A DNA stretch of 64,000 bases from Onishia taeanensis (GCF_900100755.1 NZ_FNCI01000002.1:433759-497758); one strand, 5' to 3'; shown: positions 17,248 to 27,471, numbered from the stretch's first letter. Translations and numbers: made by a program. Notes: generated by a model not told the origin, from the letters alone.

Positions 17248-18918
17248 GTGGATCTGCTTCGCGTTATCTTTCGTCACTATCGCTGGCACTTCATTGCCGT
17301 CATGTTGCTGAGCCTGGCCAGTGCCGGGCTCGGCATTGGGGCCATCGCCTTTATCAACTGTCGGCTGATCGAGGTGGTGGGTGATCCGACCAGCGTATTG
17401 CCGGCCTTTCTCGGCGTTATCGTCGCACTGCTGGTGGTGACCCTGGCCTCTCAGTTGGCGTTGACCACGCTTGGGCACCACTTCGTCTATGGACTCCGAG
17501 GCCGCCTGGTCAAACAGATTCTGGACACCGATGTAGAGCGGCTCGAGCGGCTGGGTAGCGCCGAGTTGCTGGCAAGCCTGTCCAGCGATGTGCGAAACGT
17601 CACCATCGCCTTCGTGCGCTTGCCCGAGCTGGTACAAGGCGTGGTGCTGACCCTGGGTTCGGCGATCTATCTGGGCTGGCTGTCGCCCAGCCTTCTGCTG
17701 GTAACGGCCCTGTGGCTGGCGGTCACGATTGCCGTTGGTTCCTGGCTGGTGGAGCGGGTATATCGCCATCTGGCCAAGGTGCGCGAAAGCGAGGACAGGC
17801 TGTATCGGGACTACGAGGCCGTCATCCACGGGTGCAAGGAGCTGGCGCTCAACCGCAGCCGAGCGCGGCGCCTTTACGAGGGCCCCTATAGCGAAGATGC
17901 AAGCGCCTATCGGGGCCATATCATCCGGGCGGACACCTACCACCTAAGCGCCGTTAACTGGTCGAACATCATGATGCTCGGCGCGATTGGCGTGGTGTTC
18001 TATCTGGCTAACGGCCTGGGCTGGGCGAGCACCTCTGTCGCCGCGACCTACTCGCTGACGCTGCTATTTCTGCGCACGCCACTGATCCAGGCGGTGGGGG
18101 CGTTGCCAACCCTGCTGAGCGCCCAGGTCGCCTTCGACAAGATCGCCGCACTGGAGCTGGCCGAGCCGCAAGCGGATTTCGCGGTGGCCGAGCCGGCAAC
18201 GGCAGATTGGCACACCCTGACGCTGCGTGGGGTGAGCTTTACCTATACCGGCAGCGAAGCTCTCCCGGGCTTTCGGATCGGCCCCCTGGATTTGACCCTA
18301 AAGCGCGGCGAGCTGGTGTTTCTGATCGGTGGCAATGGCAGCGGCAAGTCGACCCTGGCCAAGCTGCTGACGGGCCTCTATCAGCCTCAGGAAGGGGAGC
18401 TGCTGCTGGACGATAAGCCACTGAACGATGCTCTGAGACCGGCCTATCGGCAGCGCTTCTCTGCCGTCTTCACCGACTTTCACCAGTTCACCGACCTGCT
18501 CGGCCCAGCGGGTGAAAAGGCCGATCCGGCGCTCGTCGAGGCGTGGCTCGACTATCTGGCGATGCGTGACAAGCTGGTGTTCGAGGAGCAGCGGGTGGCC
18601 AATCCCGAGCTCTCCCAGGGGCAGCGCAAGCGGCTGGCGCTGCTGATGGCGATCGCCGAGGAGCGCGACTTGCTGCTGCTGGACGAGTGGGCCGCCGACC
18701 AAGACCCGCAGTTTCGTCGGGTCTTCTACCGCGATCTGCTGCCTCAGTTGAAGGCGATGGGCAAGACGGTGTTCGCCATCAGCCACGACGACCACTACTT
18801 CGACCATGCCGACCGGCTGCTGGAGATGCATGGCGGGCAACTCAGCGAGCTGACCGGCGAACAGCGGCAACGAGTCAGTCGCGATGCGGTGGCGAGATTG
18901 GATCAAGCGGAGGGCTGA
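17248..18918 (+). CDS. Cyclic peptide/siderophore-type ABC exporter (PvdE/SyrD family)
   Basis: A 556-residue half-transporter: six TM segments in the first 300 residues, then an ATPase domain with Walker [10 protein letters not shown], a signature LSQGQRKR and Walker [14 protein letters not shown], and the H-loop AISHDD. The unusual DEWAADQDP in place of DEATSALD is typical of the PvdE/SyrD cyclic peptide exporters, which move peptide siderophore precursors or lipopeptides to the periplasm. The start is GTG at 17248 with AAGGA upstream. It is followed by a hydroxamate-type TonB receptor. No NRPS gene is near, so its cargo is unclear. Confidence 0.85.
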   Translation: MDLLRVIFRHYRWHFIAVMLLSLASAGLGIGAIAFINCRLIEVVGDPTSVLPAFLGVIVALLVVTLASQLALTTLGHHFVYGLRGRLVKQILDTDVERLERLGSAELLASLSSDVRNVTIAFVRLPELVQGVVLTLGSAIYLGWLSPSLLLVTALWLAVTIAVGSWLVERVYRHLAKVRESEDRLYRDYEAVIHGCKELALNRSRARRLYEGPYSEDASAYRGHIIRADTYHLSAVNWSNIMMLGAIGVVFYLANGLGWASTSVAATYSLTLLFLRTPLIQAVGALPTLLSAQVAFDKIAALELAEPQADFAVAEPATADWHTLTLRGVSFTYTGSEALPGFRIGPLDLTLKRGELVFLIGGNGSGKSTLAKLLTGLYQPQEGELLLDDKPLNDALRPAYRQRFSAVFTDFHQFTDLLGPAGEKADPALVEAWLDYLAMRDKLVFEEQRVANPELSQGQRKRLALLMAIAEERDLLLLDEWAADQDPQFRRVFYRDLLPQLKAMGKTVFAISHDDHYFDHADRLLEMHGGQLSELTGEQRQRVSRDAVARLDQAEG

Positions 18919-18942
18919 GCGGGATCAGGGGGTATTGTTGTT

Positions 18943-18973
18943 AAACTAAATGAAAAAAATTATCATTTAGTTT
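18943..18973. promoter_or_regulatory. 11-bp inverted repeat overlapping a Fur-box-like site
   Basis: AAACTAAATGA and TCATTTAGTTT are perfectly complementary around a 9-nt A-rich spacer. The inner part (18954-18967) resembles a Fur box; its reverse complement contains AATGATAAT. It may both terminate the exporter transcript and repress the receptor gene 63 bp downstream. Confidence 0.6.
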
Positions 18974-19035
18974 CTTTGTGTTTAGTACGCGAGATCCCCT
19001 GATCCATCCCGCCTCCCATTATCAAGGCTAGATCC

Positions 19036-21135
19036 ATGCACTCACCTCTTCACCACTCAGCTCATCACCTCTCGCCGCTCGACGCGCCGCTATCACCCTT
19101 GACTGCCGCCATTCGCTGCAGTCTGACGCTATCGCTGCTCTGTGCATCACCGCTGGCGCTGGCTCAGGATGAGCAGACCGCCGGCACCCAGGCTGACACG
19201 ATGGTCGTCACCGCCACCGCGTTGAAGGTCAACGCCCCGACGATAGAGACACCGCGGGCGGTATCCACGGTCGGGCGCGAAGAGCTCGACGAGCGCAATG
19301 TCCAGAGCCTTGATGAGGCCTTCCGCTACCGTTCAGGTGTGCTGTCCGGCCATTATGGCGCCGACAACGACACCGATTGGTTCAAGGTGCGGGGCTTCGA
19401 TCAGGCCACCTACCAGGACGGGCTGCGAATTTATCGCACCGGTTACTATCAATGGTTGCCCGAGCCTTACGGCCTGCAGAGCGTCGATGTATTCAAGGGG
19501 CCGGCATCGATTCTCTATGGCGAGGCGCCGGCCGGTGGCCTGATCAATGCCGTCAGCAAACGACCGACCGCCGAGCGGCGGGGTGAGATCAATCTCCAGG
19601 TCGGGAATCGGCATCATCGCCAGTTGGGCATCGATACCTCCGGTCCGCTGACCGAGAATGGCGATGTACGCTATCGCATGGTCGGCATGGCCAAGCAGCG
19701 CGATGGTGATCTCGACAACACCGAAAACGAGCGCTATTACTTCGCGCCGAGTCTCGAAGTGGATGTCAGCGACGATACCAGCATCACCTTCCTGGCCAGC
19801 GTCCAGAAAGACGATGCGATCCCCACCAACCCTTTCAAACTGACCTATGGCACCGTCGAGGACACCCCTTTTGGCAAGGTTGACCCTCAGACCAGCTACG
19901 GTGAGCCGGACTACGACACCAACGAGCGTACCCAGGTCTCTCTGGGCTATGAGCTTCGTCATCGGTTGAACGACACCTGGCGCTTCGAACAGAACCTGCG
20001 CTATAGCCAGCTGGATCTGAAACTTCGCAGCACCTACATTTTAGCGCGTCAGTCTGGCAGCGATCGCAAGGCATACCGCGGGCTGGTGTATCGCGACGGC
20101 GATATCGAGAGCTGGATGTTGGACAACCGCTTGATCGGGACCTGGTATGGCGATCGCACCGAAAATACCCTGATGATCGGCCTTGGCTATCAGGATCTCG
20201 GCCTGGAGGGTCAGGAGGCCGACATTTCCGGCTTCGGCGATCCCATCGATATCTTCGATCCTCAATATGGCAACTACATGCCGGTGAGTGGCGATCAGTT
20301 GGCCGAGCGTGAGATCGACAAACGACAGACCGGCCTGTATCTGCAGGATCAACTGCGGATCGATGATCGCTGGGTGTTGTTGGGCAGCGTGCGCTACGAC
20401 CAGGCGAAAACCGATAATTTCAACCGCACCGACGATACGACCCAGCGGGCCGATGATGACCAGATCTCCTGGTCCGGTGGGGTGATGTATCTAGGCGATC
20501 ATGGCATCAACCCTTACCTCAGCTACACCGAGTCGTTCGAGCCGCAAGCCAGCGCCGATAGCAATGGGCGACTCTACGAGCCTCTCGAAGGGGAACAGTG
20601 GGAAGCCGGCGTCAAGGTGGCGCCCCGTGGTTGGGATGGGTATTTCACCGCGGCGGTCTTCGACCTCGAGCAGCGCAACAGCCTGGTCACGACGGGGGGC
20701 GGGCGTCAGGAGCAGGTGGGCGAGCAGCGCTCTCGTGGCCTGGAGCTCGAAAGCGTTGGCTACCTCACCGATCAGCTGCAGCTCACCACCGCCTACACCT
20801 ATACGGATGCCGAGAGTGAAGGCGACGAGCGCAAGACCTTGATTCCGCGCCACCAGGCATCGGCCTGGCTGGATTACGACTTCCAGGAAGGCGCCATGGC
20901 GGGGCTCAAGCTGGGTGGCGGCGTGCGCTATGTCGGCGAGAGCGTCTACGACCAGATCACCGTGCCGGACTATACCCTAGTGGATGCCATGGCCAGCTAC
21001 GACTTCGCCGACAGTTGGCGGGCGCAGGTCAACGTCAACAACCTGACCGACAAGGAGTACGTCGCTAGCTGTAACTACTGGTGCTACTACGGCGAGTCGC
21101 GCAGCGTGATCGGCAGCCTGAGCTATCGCTTCTGA
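19036..21135 (+). CDS. TonB-dependent siderophore receptor (FhuA/FoxA-like)
   Basis: A 699-residue outer-membrane receptor. The signal peptide ends at LALAQ, the TonB box is DTMVVTAT, and a plug domain (about 60-170) carries FKVRGFDQATYQDGLR and GPASILYGEAPAGGLINAVSKRP. The C-terminal 22-strand barrel ends with SLSYRF. The C-terminal VASCNYWCYYGE segment, with a Cys pair, is typical of hydroxamate receptors such as FhuA and FoxA. It takes up a ferric siderophore, likely a hydroxamate, using TonB energy. It is preceded by a Fur-like palindrome and followed by a strong terminator, then by the convergent fhuCDB genes. Confidence 0.92.
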   Translation: MHSPLHHSAHHLSPLDAPLSPLTAAIRCSLTLSLLCASPLALAQDEQTAGTQADTMVVTATALKVNAPTIETPRAVSTVGREELDERNVQSLDEAFRYRSGVLSGHYGADNDTDWFKVRGFDQATYQDGLRIYRTGYYQWLPEPYGLQSVDVFKGPASILYGEAPAGGLINAVSKRPTAERRGEINLQVGNRHHRQLGIDTSGPLTENGDVRYRMVGMAKQRDGDLDNTENERYYFAPSLEVDVSDDTSITFLASVQKDDAIPTNPFKLTYGTVEDTPFGKVDPQTSYGEPDYDTNERTQVSLGYELRHRLNDTWRFEQNLRYSQLDLKLRSTYILARQSGSDRKAYRGLVYRDGDIESWMLDNRLIGTWYGDRTENTLMIGLGYQDLGLEGQEADISGFGDPIDIFDPQYGNYMPVSGDQLAEREIDKRQTGLYLQDQLRIDDRWVLLGSVRYDQAKTDNFNRTDDTTQRADDDQISWSGGVMYLGDHGINPYLSYTESFEPQASADSNGRLYEPLEGEQWEAGVKVAPRGWDGYFTAAVFDLEQRNSLVTTGGGRQEQVGEQRSRGLELESVGYLTDQLQLTTAYTYTDAESEGDERKTLIPRHQASAWLDYDFQEGAMAGLKLGGGVRYVGESVYDQITVPDYTLVDAMASYDFADSWRAQVNVNNLTDKEYVASCNYWCYYGESRSVIGSLSYRF

Positions 21136-21163
21136 GCCGATTCCAGAGGAGCAGCATTCATCG

Positions 21164-21197
21164 ACCGCGCCCGGCGTCACGCCGAGCGCGGTTTTTT
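21164..21197 (+). terminator. Rho-independent terminator of the receptor gene
   Basis: A GC-rich hairpin with the complementary outer arms ACCGCGC and GCGCGGT, followed directly by six T residues, 28 bp after the stop codon. Confidence 0.88.
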
Positions 21198-21321
21198 GAT
21201 GGCGCTGCGAGGTCTTCTCAATGGCGAGGTGAGGGCTTGTCGATGGCTTTGATGGCTTGATGTTGCATCGTCGAGCATCGCCGCCCTGATCTGGCTGGCC
21301 AGGCGCGGCGTCTCGTTAACG

Positions 21322-23328
21322 TCAACGGCGGCCAAGCCCCCACATGAAGTAGACGCCGCCCAGCAGCGAAGCCACCAGGCCGGCGGGAATCTCCTGTGGG
21401 AACAGCAGTTGGCGACCCAGCCAGTCGGCCAGCACCATCAGCAGTGCGCCGGTAAGTGCCGCACCGGCAAGATGTGCGCCAGCGCGGCTAAAGCCCATCA
21501 GTCTCGCCATATGGGGCGCCAGCAGACCGACGAATGAAAGCGGCCCTACCACCAGCGTGGCGCTAGCGGTCAGCAGGGCGACCAGCGCCAGCAGGACAAG
21601 CCGGGCCCGGACTACCGGCAAACCAAGCGCTGCGGCAGAGGGCGCGCCTAACGGCAGAATATCCAGCCAGCGGGTCAGCGGTGCCGCGGCCAGCGCCAGC
21701 AGCAGAGCCGCGCCGGTTACCGTCAGGGCGCTGGTCATGTCGACATAGTAGGTGGAGCCTGATAACCAGGCGATGATCTGCTGGCCTCTAGGGTCGCCGC
21801 CGGCCAGCACCAGGGACTTGATCGCCTCGAACAGGGCGGTGATGGCCACCCCGGTGAGCAGTAGCCGCTGAGGCTGGAAGCCGCTTTTGCGGTTGATGAG
21901 CACCAGTGTCGCCAGCGAGACCAGCGCTCCCAGCACGCCGGCGCCAACCAGTGTCAGGTTGCTCGGTGCCGGCAGGAGAAATATCGCCCCGATCAGGGCG
22001 ATGGCGCTGCCGCCGCTGATACCGAGAATCTCGGGGCTGGCCATGGGGTTGGCGGTTAGGCGCTGAATCAGCGTGCCGGCAATCGCCAGCATCACGCCGC
22101 TGCCGGCGGCGGCCAGCAGCCGCGGTAGCCGCCACTGCAGCAGGTTTCCATCGCCGATCGAGGCCCATTGCCAGCCGCCGGCGCTCTGGCCGGCCAGCAG
22201 CGCAACCACGGCCAGCGCCATCAGCGCAACGGCAAGCCGGGTGGCAAGCCGGCGCGGGGCGGGATGCCGGCTGCCGAGCGCTCTGGCCTCTTGGGGCGGC
22301 GCGTTGCCGCCGAAGCGCAGGCGGGGGATCAGCCACAGCAGTAGCGGTGCGCCCAGCGCTGCCGTAAAGGCCCCGGTGGGAATCATAGTGGGCAGCAGCC
22401 CGCTGAAGCGCTGCAGCAGCAGGTCGGTAACGGCCAGCAGCAGTGCGCCGAGCAGCGTCGACCAGACCAGCCTGGGCCCGAGCCGGCGGGCACCGGCCAG
22501 GCGCACGATGTTGGGGGCGGCCAGGCCGATGAAGCCTATGATGCCCACCACGCTGACCACGCAACCGGTGATGAAGACCGCCAGGCCCAGCCCCGCCAGG
22601 CGCAGATGCTTGAGCGAGATGCCGAGGCTTCGGGCGCCGGCTTCATCCAGCTCCAGCAGGGTTAGTGGACGCAGTAGCCAGGCAGCCAATAGGGCGGCCA
22701 GTGCCAGGCGCGGCGCTAGAAAGGCGGCGTCATGCCAGCCATTCTGTGCCAGCGACCCGGCTCCCCAGATCAGCAGTCCCTTAAGGGCCTCCTGATGGAA
22801 AAGCAGCAACACCATGCCCAGTGCCCCCAGGTAGAGGTTGATCACCAGGCCAGCAAGCACGACCACAATCGGCGACAGCCCGCGTCGCCAGGCGAGCAGG
22901 AAGACCAGGCCCATGGCAAGGCCGCCTCCGGCCAGTGCCACCCATTCACGACCCAGCACCAGCAGGCCCGGAGCCATCAGGCTCGTGGCCATCAGCGCCA
23001 GGTTGGCGCCGCTGGTGACGCCCAGGGTGGTGGGGGCGGCGAGTGGGTTCCTGAGCACCTGCTGCATCAGCACTCCGGCCAATGCCAGGCCGCCACCGGC
23101 CAATAGCGCCATGGCCAGCCGAGGCCACCAGGCAACGTGCAGCACCAGGTTGGCCGCCCTAGCGTCCGGCACGCTGAACAGTGCCTGCAGACCGCCTGTC
23201 AGTCCCACGCTTGCTTGCAGGTGAATCACGCTAAGCGTTACTGCCAGCAGGCCAAGCAGCAGGCAGGCCTGGCCGGGGGTCAACCGAAACCGTGGTAGAG
23301 GCAGGCGAGGCAAGGACTCAGCGGGCAT
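21322..23328 (-). CDS. fhuB: Ferric hydroxamate ABC transporter permease FhuB
   Basis: A 668-residue inner-membrane permease made of two fused FecCD-type halves. Each carries the family segment RNPLA or NPMASPEILGISGG and the coupling-loop region (LGAPSAAALGL in the second half). The double length is diagnostic of FhuB, which alone forms the channel for ferric hydroxamates. It overlaps fhuD by 11 bp, giving tight coupling in the order fhuC-fhuD-fhuB. Confidence 0.94.
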   Translation of the reverse strand: MPAESLPRLPLPRFRLTPGQACLLLGLLAVTLSVIHLQASVGLTGGLQALFSVPDARAANLVLHVAWWPRLAMALLAGGGLALAGVLMQQVLRNPLAAPTTLGVTSGANLALMATSLMAPGLLVLGREWVALAGGGLAMGLVFLLAWRRGLSPIVVVLAGLVINLYLGALGMVLLLFHQEALKGLLIWGAGSLAQNGWHDAAFLAPRLALAALLAAWLLRPLTLLELDEAGARSLGISLKHLRLAGLGLAVFITGCVVSVVGIIGFIGLAAPNIVRLAGARRLGPRLVWSTLLGALLLAVTDLLLQRFSGLLPTMIPTGAFTAALGAPLLLWLIPRLRFGGNAPPQEARALGSRHPAPRRLATRLAVALMALAVVALLAGQSAGGWQWASIGDGNLLQWRLPRLLAAAGSGVMLAIAGTLIQRLTANPMASPEILGISGGSAIALIGAIFLLPAPSNLTLVGAGVLGALVSLATLVLINRKSGFQPQRLLLTGVAITALFEAIKSLVLAGGDPRGQQIIAWLSGSTYYVDMTSALTVTGAALLLALAAAPLTRWLDILPLGAPSAAALGLPVVRARLVLLALVALLTASATLVVGPLSFVGLLAPHMARLMGFSRAGAHLAGAALTGALLMVLADWLGRQLLFPQEIPAGLVASLLGGVYFMWGLGRR

Positions 23329-24199
23329 CAGTATTCTCCATGGCGGTCACCAGCAGGTTGGCGAAGCGCTGGGCGGAAGGCAGGGCGCCGAAGCTCCACA
23401 CGGGCTCCAGGATCAAGGGGGCTCCCTGACGACGCACGACCTCCTGCCAAAGGCCGCTGTCGGCGAGCGATGCGCGCACACCGGCGGGGTAGGGTTTTAC
23501 GACCACCAGCCGGGCATCGATACCCACCAGCGCTTCGAGAGGTACCAGCGAGAACCCCCAGGCGTTGGTCTTGCCGGTCCAGGCATTGGTCAGCCCCAGG
23601 CGTTCGAGTACCGCCTGATAAAGGCCGTTTTCACCGAATACCCGCACGTGGCGGGCATCCATGAATTGCACGATCAGAAGCGGGGGAGCGTCATCGTTTA
23701 GCCGCGACTTAAGATCAGAAAGTTCTGCCTGCGTTGCCTCGATCAGTCGTGTGGCCGCCTGGGGGCGGTCGATCATAGCGGCTACCGAGCGCGTCAATTC
23801 GCATAGCTCGTCCCAGGTGTCGCGACCGGGGCTGTAGAGCGCCAGGGTATCGACAGGGGCGATACGTTCGAGCCGGGGCACCAGGTTGGCAAACATCGGG
23901 GAAATCAGAATGCGGTCCGGGTCGATGCTTGCCAGCAGTTCGAGGTTGGGCTGGGTGCGCAACCCAAGGTCACTGACCGAGCTTGGCATCGCGGGTTCAC
24001 GCACCCAAGCGTGATAGGCATCGACTTGAGCGGCCGCCACCGGCGGCTGATCCAGGGCGATGAGGGTCTCAGCGATCGTCCAGTCGAGTGTGGCCAGGCG
24101 CGATGGCGCCGCTGTCGCCGTTGTTGCCGCTGTGGTGAAGGCGAACAGCACGGCCAATGGGCCGATGAGCCTGACAAGCAGGCGGCTTGGATGAAACAT
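23318..24199 (-). CDS. fhuD: Ferric hydroxamate-binding periplasmic protein FhuD
   Basis: A 293-residue class III binding protein with an export signal ending near TATAAP and two lobes joined by a long helix. Segments DLGLRTQPNLELLASIDPDRIL and NAWGFSLVPLEAL fit FhuD; the latter corresponds to the conserved Trp region around the hydroxamate pocket. It delivers ferric siderophore to FhuB. It lies 14 bp behind fhuC. Confidence 0.92.
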   Translation of the reverse strand: MFHPSRLLVRLIGPLAVLFAFTTAATTATAAPSRLATLDWTIAETLIALDQPPVAAAQVDAYHAWVREPAMPSSVSDLGLRTQPNLELLASIDPDRILISPMFANLVPRLERIAPVDTLALYSPGRDTWDELCELTRSVAAMIDRPQAATRLIEATQAELSDLKSRLNDDAPPLLIVQFMDARHVRVFGENGLYQAVLERLGLTNAWTGKTNAWGFSLVPLEALVGIDARLVVVKPYPAGVRASLADSGLWQEVVRRQGAPLILEPVWSFGALPSAQRFANLLVTAMENTDAR

Positions 24200-24213
24200 G
24201 GCGGGTCCTGCGG

Positions 24214-24981
24214 TTAGTGAGCGACGGCGACGCGATGCTCACCGCTTGGGTGTGAGATGACATGCATGGGGATGCCGTAGATGGCCTTGAGCGTGTCGCC
24301 GGTCATGATGTCCTCCGGCGTGCCTTCGGCCAGTAGTCGACCCTCATGCAAGGCCACGAGTCGGTCGCAATAGCGGGCGGCCAGGTTGATGTCATGCAGC
24401 ACGATGACGACCCCAAGCTCTAGCTCCTGGCACAGCCGGCGCACTAGCTCCAGTACCTCGATCTGATGGGCGATGTCTAGCGCCGCCAGCGGCTCGTCCA
24501 GCATCAGGTATTGGCTGCCTTGGGCCAGCAGCATGGCCAACCAGACCCGCTGGCGCTCGCCGCCCGACAGGGTGTCGACCATGCGGTTGGCGAAGGCCTC
24601 AGTGCCGGTCAGGGTCATGGCGCGAGCGACCTGCGCCTTGTCTTCGCGACTTGGCCGGCCGAGCAACCCCTGCCAGGGGTAGCGCCCGAAACCCACCAGC
24701 TCGCGGCCGGTAAGATCTTCGGCGGGCGGCAACTGCTGGGGCAGGTAGGCCACCCGGCGGGCGAAGGCACGGCCGTTCCATTCGCCAAGTGGCGTGCCGT
24801 CGAGGCGGAGCTCTCCGCCACTCGGTGCCTGCTGGTGAGCCAGCAGCTTGAGCAGGGTCGACTTGCCGGAACCGTTGTGGCCGATCAGTCCCACTACTTG
24901 GCCCGGGGCTAGCGCGAGATCGATGGGGTGTAGCAAGGGCGTGTCATTGACCTCGAAAGTGGCAGCGCTGACATCAAACAT
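24214..24981 (-). CDS. fhuC: Ferric hydroxamate ABC transporter ATPase FhuC
   Basis: A 255-residue ATPase with Walker A GHNGSGKST, signature LSGGERQR, Walker B YLMLDEP and the H-loop LHDINLAARY. The PWQG and GRELVGFGRYPW region is typical of FhuC. It energises FhuB/FhuD and in other bacteria is shared by several siderophore permeases. The 205-bp upstream gap contains an AT-rich stretch with a weak Fur-like match near 25020-25040. Confidence 0.94.
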   Translation of the reverse strand: MFDVSAATFEVNDTPLLHPIDLALAPGQVVGLIGHNGSGKSTLLKLLAHQQAPSGGELRLDGTPLGEWNGRAFARRVAYLPQQLPPAEDLTGRELVGFGRYPWQGLLGRPSREDKAQVARAMTLTGTEAFANRMVDTLSGGERQRVWLAMLLAQGSQYLMLDEPLAALDIAHQIEVLELVRRLCQELELGVVIVLHDINLAARYCDRLVALHEGRLLAEGTPEDIMTGDTLKAIYGIPMHVISHPSGEHRVAVAH

Positions 24982-25119
24982 GGTGGGTCCAGAGATGAGT
25001 GATATGGTTGGATATTAAAGCAAATTATTCTTGTTCGTAATGTATTTTGCTGCCGCAGCGTCTGCCGCCTACCCGCTTGCATCGGCAGGCTCATGGGCGC
25101 GTTCGCGGCAATAGAGAAA

Positions 25120-25142
25120 GCGCCCACCGGGAAGGTGGGCGC
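25120..25142 (-). terminator. Terminator of the IutA-like receptor gene
   Basis: GCGCCCACC and GGTGGGCGC pair perfectly around a 5-nt loop; on the minus strand the stem is followed by TTTCTCT. It lies 44 bp after the receptor's stop codon. Confidence 0.75.
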
Positions 25143-25186
25143 AGCACGATCAATAGCGTGGCGTCGTGCGATCAGCCGCGAGGAGA

Positions 25187-27301
25187 TCAGTAGCTCATCG
25201 ACCAGTTCATGGTGTAGGTGCGACCGCGTCCCTGGTAGTCGTAGAGGTATTCCGGCCCGTAGTAGGGGGAATAGAACATCGCGGCGCGTTGGCCCCATAC
25301 GGTGGAATACTGCTCGTCCAGCAGATTGGCGACGCCAAGGCTAAGTTCCCCGACCGGCAGGGCCTGGCTGACGTTCAGGTCCAGGGTGGTGAAACCATCG
25401 ATCTGGCGATCGTCGTCGTCTTTCAGGTCGAAGGCGTGGTTGGCCTGCAGTCGAGCCGAGCGCTCGCCTAGAGGGTCTTTCCAGCCAAGGAAGGCGGTGG
25501 CGGAGGACAGCGAGGCGTAGCGAGCATCGCGTTTCTCCCATTCGCCGTTGTCGTTTTGCTGTTCGGAGCGCACCAGGTGCAGGGTCGTGCCGGCCTCGAA
25601 GCCGCTGTCGAAGTAGTGGGTCACGGCGCCTTCGAAGCCGTAGTCGCGCTTCTTCTCATCGACGACGCTTACGCTGAGGTCGTCGGCGTTCTCCACGGCC
25701 TTGTCGGACCAGGCGTAATAGAGTGCCGCCTGAGTCATCCAGGCGGCGCTGTTGTAGCGCCAGCCGAGCTCGACCTGGTCGGTCTTGATGGCGGACAGCG
25801 GGTTCTGGTCGACGCTGACCTGGGCGCTCTTGCCGTAGTACTTGGCCGGGTCAGGCAGCTCGAACCCTTGGCTGAACTGCAGCCAGTTCTGATGGCCATT
25901 GCCGTAGTCGTAAAGGGCGCCGGCGTTGAGCAGGGTGGCGTCATAGTCGTTCTCGCCGCCAGGAATGCCCTTGAAGTCCTCGACCTCGACGTCCATGTGT
26001 TGGCGGCGCACGCCGGTGGACAGTCGCAGCCCTTCGGTGGCCTGCCATTCCCCCTGGGCGAAGGCTGAGATGCCGTCGACCTGATAGCTGGGATAGCGTG
26101 GATCGAGGCTTGCCGCTTCCTGGGCTAGGCCGCCGCTGGCATCCGAGACGGCCTTGTCGAAGGTCATCTGATTGGCATCGAAGGACTCGTGATCCAGGTC
26201 CAGGCCGTAGGTCAGCGACAGGGTGTTGGTGAGGTCGGCATCGAACAGCGCCTTGAGGCCCGTGAGGTCGGTGTTCTGCTGGGAAGCGCGGAACTCTGAG
26301 CCGCCGGATACCGGATAGGGGAAGGCCTGAAAGTTGGCTTCCTCCTCGCGGTGGAAGGCCTGCAGATAGAAGTCCTGGCCGAGCAGGTTGGCGTGATGAT
26401 ACTGCGCATTGATCATCTTGCGGTCGGTGGCCGGGTCGCGATCGGAATGGTAGCCGTCGCGGATCTCGGCATCGTCCAGGTCGGGGCTTGGGGCATCCAG
26501 GTTCGGGAAGTAGACCCCACGCTCGCCCTCATAGCCGGAGCGGTACAGCTGAGCGCCGAGCTGCAGACTCTGTTGCCCGGTCAGTTGGATATCCAGGCTG
26601 CCCATGACGTCGATACTGCGGTTGTCCTGGAGGTCTGTCTGGGCGATATCGGGGAATATCTCACCGCCATTGGCATCGAAATGGCGGCCGTTGTCCTGGT
26701 AGGCCACGGCGAGCCGCCCCTTGACGAACTCGTTGCCGCCGCTCACCGACTGGGCCAGGCGGTAGTCCAGGTCGTCGCCATCGCTGAAACCGGTGGTCAT
26801 CCCGACCTCGCTGGAAAGCGCAAGGTCGCCCCCTTCGGGCCGCTTGGTAATGATGTTGATGAGACCGCCGGTGGCACCCCCGCCATAGAGGCTGGTGGCG
26901 CCTGAGAGTACCTCGACGCGTTCGATGTTGAAGGGGTCGATGGCGTCGAACTGACGAGATAGGCCGCGAGAGCTGTTCAGGGAAACACCATCGATGAGCA
27001 CCTGGACACTGCGGCCTCGCATGTTCTGGCCATAATTGGTTCGTCCTTGGGGTGCCAGGTCCATGGATGGGACCAGCTTGCCCAGCGCGGTCTTCAAATC
27101 GGCACCGGTATGGAGTTGCTCCTGCAACTGCTCGCGATCAATGACCCAAACCGCGCCGGGAATCTGGCTGATCTCGGTGGGGGTTCGGGAGCCGACCACG
27201 ACCATGGTGTCCTGGGTCTCCGGCGCTTCCTGGGCGAGTACCGGACTGGCGAGGGTGCCGGCCAGCATCGAGAGGCTGATGGTCAGATAGCGTGAGTGCA
27301 T
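25187..27301 (-). CDS. TonB-dependent receptor, IutA-like
   Basis: A 704-residue outer-membrane receptor with a signal peptide ending at PVLAQ and the TonB box DTMVVVG. The plug has NMRGRSVQVLIDGVSLNSSR and GATSLYGGGATGGLINIITKRP, the latter closely like aerobactin/rhizobactin receptors (IutA, RhtA). The barrel ends in aromatic NWSMSY. Ligand inference: a citrate-hydroxamate or other carboxylate siderophore. It is transcribed ahead of fhuCDB but separated from it by a terminator. A Fur box and a MITE-like insertion lie upstream. Confidence 0.9.
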   Translation of the reverse strand: MHSRYLTISLSMLAGTLASPVLAQEAPETQDTMVVVGSRTPTEISQIPGAVWVIDREQLQEQLHTGADLKTALGKLVPSMDLAPQGRTNYGQNMRGRSVQVLIDGVSLNSSRGLSRQFDAIDPFNIERVEVLSGATSLYGGGATGGLINIITKRPEGGDLALSSEVGMTTGFSDGDDLDYRLAQSVSGGNEFVKGRLAVAYQDNGRHFDANGGEIFPDIAQTDLQDNRSIDVMGSLDIQLTGQQSLQLGAQLYRSGYEGERGVYFPNLDAPSPDLDDAEIRDGYHSDRDPATDRKMINAQYHHANLLGQDFYLQAFHREEEANFQAFPYPVSGGSEFRASQQNTDLTGLKALFDADLTNTLSLTYGLDLDHESFDANQMTFDKAVSDASGGLAQEAASLDPRYPSYQVDGISAFAQGEWQATEGLRLSTGVRRQHMDVEVEDFKGIPGGENDYDATLLNAGALYDYGNGHQNWLQFSQGFELPDPAKYYGKSAQVSVDQNPLSAIKTDQVELGWRYNSAAWMTQAALYYAWSDKAVENADDLSVSVVDEKKRDYGFEGAVTHYFDSGFEAGTTLHLVRSEQQNDNGEWEKRDARYASLSSATAFLGWKDPLGERSARLQANHAFDLKDDDDRQIDGFTTLDLNVSQALPVGELSLGVANLLDEQYSTVWGQRAAMFYSPYYGPEYLYDYQGRGRTYTMNWSMSY

Positions 27302-27328
27302 GAGTTCCCTCGGTGAATGAGGCGTTAT

Positions 27329-27471
27329 GGAAGCACTGCATAAATGCCTGCGCGAGCGAATCGCTTCGTTGCGTGGTACTCGAAAACTCGCCTAACTCAA
27401 TGTTATGTCTCGTTTTCTGCGTTCCAGGCGCCTTGCGCTTCATCTCGCTCGTCGATTGATTCAGCGCTTCC
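27329..27471. mobile_element. 143-bp MITE-like element
   Basis: The ends GGAAGCACTGCATAAAT and ATTGATTCAGCGCTTCC are imperfect inverted repeats (about 13 of 17 match). The element is flanked by identical TTAT at 27325-27328 and 27472-27475, as expected for a 4-bp target-site duplication. There is no coding capacity, so it would need a transposase in trans. It separates the IutA-like gene from the Fur-box-like site upstream. Confidence 0.72.
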
